Part shown: piece after piece, positions 34,810-41,077 of the stretch
Position numbering within the stretch: the first letter of the stretch is position 1
Layout: every line of letters starts with the position of its first letter
Origin: Ruminococcus sp.
Lineage (GTDB): Bacteria > Bacillota > Clostridia > Oscillospirales > Ruminococcaceae
Reading direction: 5' to 3'
NCBI GenBank assembly: GCA_015066745.1
Contig: SVNW01000028.1
Coordinates: 1 to 41,077 of the forward strand
DNA length: 41,077 nucleotides
Notes under the pieces: generated by a model
The model's database searches: none
Seen by the model: the letters and a program-made list of their open reading frames with translations, nothing else
Told to the model about the DNA's origin: nothing
Program-made: the position numbers and the translations under genes

Positions 34810-36067
34810 TTATTTTCTGCTCAAGTTGTTTGTTGTTGCAACTCATCTTATATTTCTGGGTGCAGTGTGGTTAAACGGAAATTACAGCAGTGCATTTGAA
34901 GTTATAAAACTGGCTGTTATTGTTATTGCGACAGATATTATTTATTTTGTGATAACAGGCGTTCTTGAACAGGATACATATACGATAGATCATCTTATGG
35001 TGCTGATAGTAAATATCAGTTTGATATTTCAATCGTGTTTCGGTGAGATAACATTTAATGTAAAGCATTTTATAACAATACTTGCCGGAATGGTTTCATA
35101 TCATATTGGATATCTTTTTACACGTAACAGTTTTAAGGCTGAAAAGCTAAAACCTTATTATTATGGCGGTGTTGGTATTCTTATGGTTGTTATACTGCTT
35201 TTTACCGGAAGCAGAAGCATGTGGATAAATTTCGGAAGTTTTTCAATTCAGCCTTCTGAATTTATAAAACCATTACTTGTCCTTATATGTGCAACATCTC
35301 TTTACAGACAGCAGACCAAAAAGAAGATAAGTATATTTACGGTAAATACAGATACCATCTATATGCTTGCTATCGCAGCAGTTATACTTTTGTTACAATG
35401 GTGGTGCAGAGATCTTGGAAGTATACCTACATTTGCAGCAGTTGTAGGTTGTGCGATTATTAACAGAATATGTTATCCGAGGGCAAGACTTTCAAAAAAG
35501 AAGATAGGTGCTCTCATAGGTTGTGCTCTTGCATTGGTTATCACGGCACTGATACTTGCTCCATCCTACGTAAAAGACAGATTATACGTAGATATATGGG
35601 CTGACAGATATGGTAACGGTTATCAGCAGTGTGAGGCACTTATAGGAATCGCTGAAGGCGGTTGGCTCGGAAAAGGTCCGGGATACGGACGACTCCACGA
35701 AATTGCTGCATATGATACAGATATAGTATTTTCAGCTGTTTCAGAAGAATGGGGAATGTTTGCTACAATAATGTTTGTATTGCTGGTGCTTGTAATGCTT
35801 GCAACACCGCTTATAAATTCTCCTAAATGTTATTACCATGGAAATATTGCTGTAGGTGTGGTTGCAGTTTTTATTGTACAGATGTCGCTTAATATATTCG
35901 GTTCATGCAATCTCATTCCATTTACCGGTGTAACTTTCCCTCTGCTTTCAAATGGTGGTACATCAATGGTAACAAGCGGATTTCTTATAGGTATGCTAAA
36001 GGCAACGCAATCTCCTGTATTTGTCAGAAATATTATCGAAAAAACTCCCGAAAGGCAGGTGGGTTAA
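34784..36067 (+). CDS. SEDS-family peptidoglycan glycosyltransferase (FtsW/RodA/SpoVE)
   Basis: This 427-residue polytopic membrane protein, with about ten helices, is a SEDS-family peptidoglycan polymerase that uses lipid II. Marker segments are the FSIQPSEFIKP motif, RDLGS, the catalytic-aspartate region YDTDIVFSAVSEEWG and the late NLIPFTGVTFPLLSNGG. It pairs with the class B PBP directly downstream (stop and start adjacent), as FtsW and RodA do with their cognate PBPs. Which of elongation, division or sporulation it serves cannot be told from the sequence. Confidence 0.92.
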   Translation: MIREKTKLNYFLLKLFVVATHLIFLGAVWLNGNYSSAFEVIKLAVIVIATDIIYFVITGVLEQDTYTIDHLMVLIVNISLIFQSCFGEITFNVKHFITILAGMVSYHIGYLFTRNSFKAEKLKPYYYGGVGILMVVILLFTGSRSMWINFGSFSIQPSEFIKPLLVLICATSLYRQQTKKKISIFTVNTDTIYMLAIAAVILLLQWWCRDLGSIPTFAAVVGCAIINRICYPRARLSKKKIGALIGCALALVITALILAPSYVKDRLYVDIWADRYGNGYQQCEALIGIAEGGWLGKGPGYGRLHEIAAYDTDIVFSAVSEEWGMFATIMFVLLVLVMLATPLINSPKCYYHGNIAVGVVAVFIVQMSLNIFGSCNLIPFTGVTFPLLSNGGTSMVTSGFLIGMLKATQSPVFVRNIIEKTPERQVG

Positions 36068-37411
36068 ATGAGGAGCATACGAAGAAATATGCGTCTTATT
36101 ACTCTCATGCTTCTGGTGTTTTGTATCGGAATGATAATACTGGTATTCAAAGTATATAAAGAATCTTCTTTTTATATTGTAAATTCATCAAATGCTGTTC
36201 TTGGAAAAGTTTATGACAGAAATGGTGATGTCTTATTTGATCAGAAAGCAACACCTGAAACGTATGGATATGATCATTTTACAGATGTAGCTAATTTTAT
36301 AGGAAATGATAGCCGTCAGATGACAAATACACTTGTCTCCGAGAATATGGAGCTTTTGAGTAACTATTCATTTTCACTCGGAGTAAAGGGTTCGGATGGT
36401 CAGAGTTCTATTCATACTACACTTAACCATGCAGCAAATCAGGCAGTATACAATTCATTTGGAAATAAGAATGGAGCGGCTATAGCTTACAACTATATCA
36501 CAGGTGAGATACTGATATGTGTAAGCAAACCCGGGCTTAATCCTTTTGGTGGTTATGTCGGACTTGAAGAAGGCAGTCTTCTTTGTAAAGCATTTTATAA
36601 GTTTACTCCCGGTTCTACTCAGAAAGTGAGTACTCTTGCAGTAGCTCATGAAATGCTGGGAGCGGAGTTACTGTCCTCAAAAACATTTAACTGTTCAGGA
36701 ACTTATTTTAATACAGGAGGACAGAATATATATTGTCATTATGGCTATGGACACGGTGCTCAGGAGATAAATGCGGCGTTTGCAAACAGCTGTAATCCTT
36801 TTTTTGCACAGTTAGTCGAAGACGTGGATTTTAATTTTGAAAAAGCATCAGAATTATTAAAAAAAATGGGCTATTCTGTGAACGGATCCGTTCCTTATAA
36901 ACTTGAAATAAATAATATGAGTGTTCAGACGGCATCGACAAATCTGATAGATAAAAGCAACTTCTCTACACAGTGGGGATTTATAGGTCAGGGTGAAACA
37001 ATGGTAAGTCCATGTATGCTTATGATGTGGCAGAGTGCTATTGCAACCCAGACCGGAAAGGCGGCCGTACCATATCTTATACAGTATACAACAAAAGTTG
37101 ACGGAACTCCTGATAATCATGCGGTGACAAGCGTTACAGAAGAGTTTTTCACCGCACAGACAGCTGCATATGTAAGGCAGATAATGCTCAACAACGGTCA
37201 GCGTTATACTTCCTCTATACCTGGATATACATTAGGGTTGAAAAGTGGTACAGCACAAGTAAAAGATGGTGCTGAAGAGAATTCTCTTCTTGTAGGGTTT
37301 GATTCAAATCCGGAACATCCTATCGCTTTTTGTGTTCTTATTGAAGACAGGAAATCAGGAGAGATAACAACCGATTCTATAGTTTATACATTGTTAAATA
37401 ATTTAAATTAA
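36068..37411 (+). CDS. Class B penicillin-binding protein (transpeptidase)
   Basis: This 447-residue protein has one N-terminal membrane helix (~10-30) and an outer transpeptidase domain. The catalytic motifs are intact: STQK (SxxK) in FTPGSTQK, SCN (SxN) in ANSCNPFF and KSGT in GLKSGTAQ. It is a short class B PBP with a small N-terminal dimerisation region, like the PbpA proteins next to SEDS and FHA genes. It would crosslink the strands made by its SEDS partner and be a beta-lactam target. The ATG follows the SEDS stop codon immediately; the operon ends at the terminator 37418-37448. Confidence 0.9.
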   Translation: MRSIRRNMRLITLMLLVFCIGMIILVFKVYKESSFYIVNSSNAVLGKVYDRNGDVLFDQKATPETYGYDHFTDVANFIGNDSRQMTNTLVSENMELLSNYSFSLGVKGSDGQSSIHTTLNHAANQAVYNSFGNKNGAAIAYNYITGEILICVSKPGLNPFGGYVGLEEGSLLCKAFYKFTPGSTQKVSTLAVAHEMLGAELLSSKTFNCSGTYFNTGGQNIYCHYGYGHGAQEINAAFANSCNPFFAQLVEDVDFNFEKASELLKKMGYSVNGSVPYKLEINNMSVQTASTNLIDKSNFSTQWGFIGQGETMVSPCMLMMWQSAIATQTGKAAVPYLIQYTTKVDGTPDNHAVTSVTEEFFTAQTAAYVRQIMLNNGQRYTSSIPGYTLGLKSGTAQVKDGAEENSLLVGFDSNPEHPIAFCVLIEDRKSGEITTDSIVYTLLNNLN

Positions 37412-37417
37412 AATATC

Positions 37418-37455
37418 ATCAGACAATTCTATATCCGGATTGTCTGATTTTTTTA
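37418..37455 (+). terminator. Terminator of the SEDS/PBP operon
   Basis: A 10-bp stem, ATCAGACAAT (37418-37427) with ATTGTCTGAT (37439-37448), is followed by seven T's. Confidence 0.9.
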
Positions 37456-37485
37456 TCTTTCCTGATTAAAATACTTAAATGATAG

Positions 37486-37514
37486 GTTGACATATATGAA
37501 AAGAGATGGTAAAC
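37486..37514 (+). promoter_or_regulatory. Possible promoter of the 37.6-kb unknown gene
   Basis: TTGACA (37486-37491) is followed 17 bases later by TAAACT; a TATAAT-like box lies slightly further on but with poor spacing. A promoter here means the reading frame starting at 37487 begins too early and supports the start at 37583. Confidence 0.4.
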
Positions 37515-37582
37515 TTATAATAGAGAGAGTAGTGGACGACAATAAGACGGGTGTTCGGTGTGTTAAGAAAGGCGGAATTAAT

Positions 37583-37903
37583 ATGGCAAGTTATGTTTTT
37601 TGTAGCAAAGATGCGGTACATTTCGACAAGATTAATTTTTACCTTGAGTTTGAAGGAAATACATATTATCTTTTTACTCAACACTATTCAAATACGGCAT
37701 ATGACAGGTTCAAGTTTAAAGTAAGACTTGATGAAGCACTCAGACATCAGAAAGGACTAGCTTTGAAAAGTTTCAACGAAAAGCTTCCGAAATATATTAA
37801 ATATGTTGAAGATATGGAAGGCATAGCTGTCCTGAAAAAGACTGCAAGAAAAAATAATAAGAAGTATAGCAGAAGAATGAATGATCTTGATATGGTAGCG
37901 TAA
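37583..37903 (+). CDS. Hypothetical small basic protein
   Basis: This 106-residue soluble protein is not recognised. The N-terminal half is beta-like (ASYVFCSKDAVHFDKINFYL, YYLFTQHYS) and the C-terminal half helical and strongly basic (LKKTARKNNKKYSRRMN), suggesting nucleic acid or ribosome contact, which is only an inference. The open frame extends to 37487, but AAAGGCGG at ~37569-37576 is placed for the ATG at 37583. It is monocistronic, with a strong terminator. Confidence 0.6.
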   Translation: MASYVFCSKDAVHFDKINFYLEFEGNTYYLFTQHYSNTAYDRFKFKVRLDEALRHQKGLALKSFNEKLPKYIKYVEDMEGIAVLKKTARKNNKKYSRRMNDLDMVA

Positions 37904-37942
37904 AGAAAAAATTCTTTTGGAAAATCAAAAATTTAAATGAGA

Positions 37943-37979
37943 ATGCTATGGGTGATGATTTTGCCCATAGCATTTTTTA
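37943..37979 (+). terminator. Terminator
   Basis: A perfect 10-bp stem, ATGCTATGGG (37943-37952) with CCCATAGCAT (37964-37973), is followed by six T's. Confidence 0.9.
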
Positions 37980-38067
37980 TATAATTGAAATGTGTAATTT
38001 AAAATTTATTTTTGTTTTAAAAAAATACTTTAATAATTTTTTATCTTAAAATATTGAACCATATATG

Positions 38068-38096
38068 TTGACGAACAATAAAAAATTTCGTATAAT
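38068..38096 (+). promoter_or_regulatory. Promoter of the TerD-fusion operon
   Basis: TTGACG (38068-38073) and TATAAT (38091-38096) have a 17-base spacer. A leader of about 120 AT-rich bases precedes the first gene. Confidence 0.75.
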
Positions 38097-38222
38097 TATA
38101 TTAAGCATATACTAATTTTTTTTCAGTCATAGATTCAGACTTGTAATATAAATTAGTTATACAATTTATTGTAAAAAAACAGGGCATGATCTCTGTTGGA
38201 TATTATCAAGTGAGGTGATTAA

Positions 38223-38885
38223 ATGCCGGACTTTTATGAAGATACAGAAATGGTTTCACAGTATTTTGATCAGTATGATGAGACGTTCAATTGGTTTGTT
38301 CCAGAAGAAAAGGATGTATATAAGGAACAGCTTATAAAAGAAACCAATGGAAATCCACATTTGTACATACACAAATATGCAACATCGGCAGTTGTTCTGG
38401 CAAAACATAAGCAACGTAATGATGTATTATTTGGTTTACCTAACGGTGAATATGCATTAGTTCACCTGACTTATGGCGATAAGAGCGCAGGAAATGAATT
38501 ACATTTTATTTTTTTCAGCACCTGTAATTCAGCTTTAAAGTATATAGAGAAACAATATAAAACCGAGTGTCTTGGCGAGAAAGCTTTCAAACTGGGTTCA
38601 AAGGATAAAACAGAAATATTTATTTTTCTTCTTCAGTTGTTGCTGTTTTTTATTGTTCCGAAAGAAGCAAAAGGGTTTACGATGATAATATCCGGAGTTA
38701 TACTTTATGTAATGATATTATGCGACTGGAAATCAAGTGGATTTAACCTTTTTCGTGACAGAAAGCTTTATCACAGTAAGGTTATACCGCTGTTAAGGTA
38801 TCAGATTGCATATGTTTCAGTTATAACTTGTTTTATGGTTATAGGAGCAATAATTTATGTAATATCCGGCGTTGTAATAAAATAG
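38223..38885 (+). CDS. Hypothetical membrane protein
   Basis: This 220-residue protein of unknown family has a soluble N-terminal ~130 residues with aromatic/acidic character (YFDQYDETFNWFVPEEKD), then about three membrane helices (near 136-150, 154-168 and 195-217) separated by a short loop (DWKSSGFNLFRDRKLYHS). GAGGTG lies upstream. It is the first gene of an operon with the beta-helix/TerD protein (16-base gap) and the 36-residue peptide. Confidence 0.65.
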   Translation: MPDFYEDTEMVSQYFDQYDETFNWFVPEEKDVYKEQLIKETNGNPHLYIHKYATSAVVLAKHKQRNDVLFGLPNGEYALVHLTYGDKSAGNELHFIFFSTCNSALKYIEKQYKTECLGEKAFKLGSKDKTEIFIFLLQLLLFFIVPKEAKGFTMIISGVILYVMILCDWKSSGFNLFRDRKLYHSKVIPLLRYQIAYVSVITCFMVIGAIIYVISGVVIK

Positions 38886-38901
38886 CGAAGGTGGGGAGTA
38901 T

Positions 38902-40200
38902 ATGAACAAAATACAGCAATTGATTGATGCAGGTGGCGCAAAAATTACTTTGCCTCCCGGAGAGTATAAAGGACCATTTTATATAAACAATCCCTGCATC
39001 ATTGAAGGAACAAACACTACTCTTTGGAACGATTCAGAAACAGTTTTATTCATAAAATCAGACGGTGTTACAATAAATAATGTTCGTATAGAGCTGGCGA
39101 ATAGTTCTGAAAAAAGTGATATTTATTCAATACACGCAGATTTCAGAGCGTCATACAAAGATGTTGAAGTAATAGGCAAGACAAAAGGTCTTGGTATGGA
39201 AGACAGTATTCCTGAAATGCAAAGACAACTTCGTATGGGAAAATTTTTATGTGAAACAGAGAATACATTTATTTTTGAGGTTTATTCTCCCGATGCAATG
39301 TCAATACTTACAACAGATATAAAAGATATCAGCATAGAGCCTGTAAATCTTACAGCAGGAATAAATAAAATCAAAATAACTGTTGCTCCGATTTCGTCCG
39401 GTTCTTTTGTTTATGGCGATATAATATTAAAAACCAAACTAAACAGAAGATTTTTCTTAAGCGGTTCTGCTATGGATAATTGTGAGAAATGTTCTGATAA
39501 ATGTATTTCGGCGTTCTCGCAGTCGGAGCTTGCAGAAATACAAAGATCAAAGCTTGTAAATATGAACGCTGTATCAGAATCAACCGTAAAAAGTTCATAC
39601 AACGTTCAGCATATAAACAATCAGAATAACAGTGTGCAAAAAGATACTCCAACAAAACATTCTTCACCTGAAATAGTCGGTACATATCATCTGAAAAGGG
39701 GAGAGAGGGTATATATAGATAATATTTCAGAGAATGTAATAAAGGTTAAGATGGGATATCGTGGATTATTCAAGGATCTTGAAATTGATCCTTATGTATT
39801 CATGCTTGATTCAACGGGGATAACAAGTTGCGATGACGATTTTATTTATTTTGGAAATACTGATTCAAAATGTGGAGGTATTATATTTAACGAAGATAAA
39901 ACTTTTGATATTGATCTTGGTAAAATACCATCACATATAGAACGAATATCATTTGTGTATTCGATATATCATCCGGATTCAAAGGATAATTTTTCAAAGG
40001 TTATGGATCCGTTTGTTTCTTTGATTTGCCAAGGCAAAGAAATCTATAAATATACTGCAACAGAATTGTTTGCAGAAACAACGATAATATTTCTTGATAT
40101 ATATCGTTATAATTCAAGATGGAAACTCAATACTATAGGTCAGGGATATCGTGAAGGTCTGAAAAAATTATGTTCTTCGTATGGATTGATCGTTTCGTAG
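38902..40200 (+). CDS. Beta-helix/TerD-domain fusion protein
   Basis: This 432-residue protein has two parts. Residues 1-~75 resemble the first turns of a right-handed parallel beta-helix (ITLPPGEYKGPFYINNPCII, VTINNVRIEL). A middle region (~80-265) is mixed, with a low-complexity Ser/Asn linker. The C-terminal ~155 residues form a TerD domain: DLEIDPYVFMLDSTG, the acidic CDDDFIYFGN, FDIDLGKIP, FVYSIYHPD and IYRYNSRWKLNTIGQGY. TerD proteins bind calcium and act in stress or tellurite-resistance type systems. The acidic cluster suggests calcium binding is kept. No signal peptide, so cytoplasmic. It sits between two membrane proteins and may be recruited to the membrane. Confidence 0.8.
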   Translation: MNKIQQLIDAGGAKITLPPGEYKGPFYINNPCIIEGTNTTLWNDSETVLFIKSDGVTINNVRIELANSSEKSDIYSIHADFRASYKDVEVIGKTKGLGMEDSIPEMQRQLRMGKFLCETENTFIFEVYSPDAMSILTTDIKDISIEPVNLTAGINKIKITVAPISSGSFVYGDIILKTKLNRRFFLSGSAMDNCEKCSDKCISAFSQSELAEIQRSKLVNMNAVSESTVKSSYNVQHINNQNNSVQKDTPTKHSSPEIVGTYHLKRGERVYIDNISENVIKVKMGYRGLFKDLEIDPYVFMLDSTGITSCDDDFIYFGNTDSKCGGIIFNEDKTFDIDLGKIPSHIERISFVYSIYHPDSKDNFSKVMDPFVSLICQGKEIYKYTATELFAETTIIFLDIYRYNSRWKLNTIGQGYREGLKKLCSSYGLIVS

Positions 40201-40228
40201 CAGTACAATACAGATAGGAGAGATAATA

Positions 40229-40339
40229 ATGGATAATGTAAGAACAAAATTATTGAAGCCGTTTATAGCAGCAGTATCATTTGTGGTTTTTTTGATTATA
40301 AAATCAAACAGAAAGAAAAAGACAAAAAAAGAATTATAA
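40229..40339 (+). CDS. Small single-pass membrane peptide (36 residues)
   Basis: This short gene reads MDNVRTKLLKPF, a hydrophobic stretch of ~13-15 residues (IAAVSFVVFLII), then a highly basic tail (KSNRKKKTKKEL). AGGAGAG sits 7 bases before the ATG, and the gene follows the TerD fusion by 28 bases, ahead of a strong terminator. The strong ribosome binding site, correct topology signals and operon position argue that it is real. Its function is unknown; it could anchor or modulate the preceding membrane/TerD proteins. Confidence 0.65.
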   Translation: MDNVRTKLLKPFIAAVSFVVFLIIKSNRKKKTKKEL

Positions 40340-40341
40340 TT

Positions 40342-40389
40342 AAATACGCAACTCATTTTCTTTTATTAAATAAGATGAGTTGCGTATTT
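40342..40389 (+). terminator. Terminator of the TerD operon
   Basis: A perfect 15-bp stem pairs 40342-40356 with 40375-40389, with an 18-base loop and a T-run. Confidence 0.85.
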
Positions 40390-40429
40390 TGCTATAGTTT
40401 CATATTGTATTCTTTATCATAAAACAAAA

Positions 40430-40451
40430 AAGCCGTACAAATGTACGGCTT
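40430..40451 (-). terminator. Terminator of tRNA-Lys
   Basis: AAGCCGTACA (40430-40439) pairs with TGTACGGCTT (40442-40451); on the minus strand it is followed by a run of T's. Confidence 0.85.
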
Positions 40452-40457
40452 CTTTAA

Positions 40458-40530
40458 TGAGACATTGGGGATTCGAACCCCAGACCCTTTGATTAAAAGT
40501 CAAATGCTCTGCCAACTGAGCTAATGTCTC
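40458..40530 (-). tRNA. tRNA-Lys (anticodon UUU)
   Basis: The full cloverleaf is visible on the minus strand: acceptor GAGACAT/ATGTCTC, D-stem GCTC/GAGC, anticodon stem TTTGA/TCAAA with loop CTTTTAA (anticodon TTT), T-stem TGGGG/CCCCA with TTCGAAT. It has 73 bases with discriminator A. CCA is not encoded, so it must be added after transcription. Confidence 0.95.
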
Positions 40531-40554
40531 ATCTCGCTCACAAGCGACTTACAT

Positions 40555-40583
40555 ATTATAGCATTGTGCAAGTAGTTTGTCAA
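40555..40583 (-). promoter_or_regulatory. Promoter of tRNA-Lys
   Basis: Minus-strand TTGACA (40578-40583) and TATAAT (40555-40560) with a 17-base spacer are a perfect sigma-A consensus. Confidence 0.9.
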
Positions 40584-40702
40584 GCGGATTTTTAAAAAAA
40601 ATTGAAACATCATTAAATATGTATTGTATAACTAATAAATTGTATGGATATATCAAAAATATATTTATATTTAACAAACTCGAAAATTATTTTAAAAAAG
40701 TG

Positions 40703-40731
40703 TTGACATATGCTTTTTTTTATGTTAGAAT
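40703..40731 (+). promoter_or_regulatory. rRNA operon promoter
   Basis: TTGACA (40703-40708) and TAGAAT (40726-40731) have a 17-base spacer, about 230 bases before the 16S gene and divergent from the tRNA-Lys promoter. The leader carries the Firmicutes-type element ATCTTGAAAATTGAAC around 40785-40800, associated with antitermination or processing. Nothing coding is seen in the 40531-40963 gap. Confidence 0.8.
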
Positions 40732-40963
40732 AATAAAGCTGTCGGACGAGAGGACAAACGAACGACAGAAAGAATAACAACAGTATCTTGAAAATTGAAC
40801 AATGCACTTTAACATAAAACCCTTGAAGATTCAAAGAGTAACATCAATGAATTATGAATGATGTCAAGCAAAAGACACGAAAATAAAATTTGCAAGCTAA
40901 GTATTCTAAAAAAGAGTACCGGGATAGATGTTAATGTTCGAAAGAGAACTTTAATATAAAAAC

Positions 40964-41077
<114 letters not shown>

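Overview
This AT-rich window looks like a chromosomal segment of a Ruminococcus-like member of the Oscillospirales (Clostridia). The clues are type I dockerin modules on two secreted proteins, a type III glutamine synthetase, the clostridial hprK-murB-rapZ-whiA-dnaE-pfkA gene order, Thr-rich extracellular linkers, frequent TTG/GTG starts behind strong ribosome binding sites, and a Firmicutes-type rRNA leader. The right end runs into the first ~114 bases of a 16S rRNA gene. The genus is an inference, not a sequence match.

Layout. (1) 1-5.8 kb is accessory: a decayed SF2 helicase (truncated, internally deleted, frameshifted), an AAA-ATPase/PD-(D/E)XK protein, an AlbA_2/HATPase regulator whose promoter carries a perfect 11-bp inverted repeat, and a small membrane-anchored unknown. 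(2) 5.8-13 kb holds a DUF1846 protein, then on the minus strand an ECF sigma factor, a DUF4367 membrane protein and a chimera joining a degenerate sigma-2 domain to a DUF4367 sensor. A dockerin protein lies on each side. (3) 13-21 kb carries a NudC-type Nudix hydrolase, an ABC-F ATPase, GlnN with a structured, terminator-like leader, MurF and Ddl. (4) 21-30.3 kb is a co-directional core block: hprK, a PHP phosphoesterase, murB, rapZ, whiA, dnaE, pfkA. (5) 30.3-37.4 kb has an SseB-like protein, a candidate small RNA, rpe, a MecA-like adaptor, and a wall-synthesis operon (membrane-anchored putative glycosidase, FHA protein, SEDS polymerase, class B PBP). (6) 37.5-40.4 kb has unknowns, including a beta-helix/TerD fusion followed by a 36-residue membrane peptide. 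(7) 40.4 kb to the end has tRNA-Lys(UUU) divergent from the rRNA operon.

How the genes work together. Ddl makes D-Ala-D-Ala and MurF attaches it to the UDP-MurNAc-tripeptide. MurB supplies UDP-MurNAc, and the SEDS/PBP pair polymerises and crosslinks the wall, with the FHA protein as a likely phospho-dependent scaffold. HprK and PfkA connect carbon-catabolite control with glycolysis. The sigma/DUF4367 cluster probably senses something at the cell surface and may control the neighbouring dockerin genes.

The least conventional items are the sigma-2/DUF4367 chimera, the glnN leader, the candidate sRNA at 31385-31511 and the beta-helix/TerD fusion. No CRISPR array, insertion sequence or prophage gene was seen.
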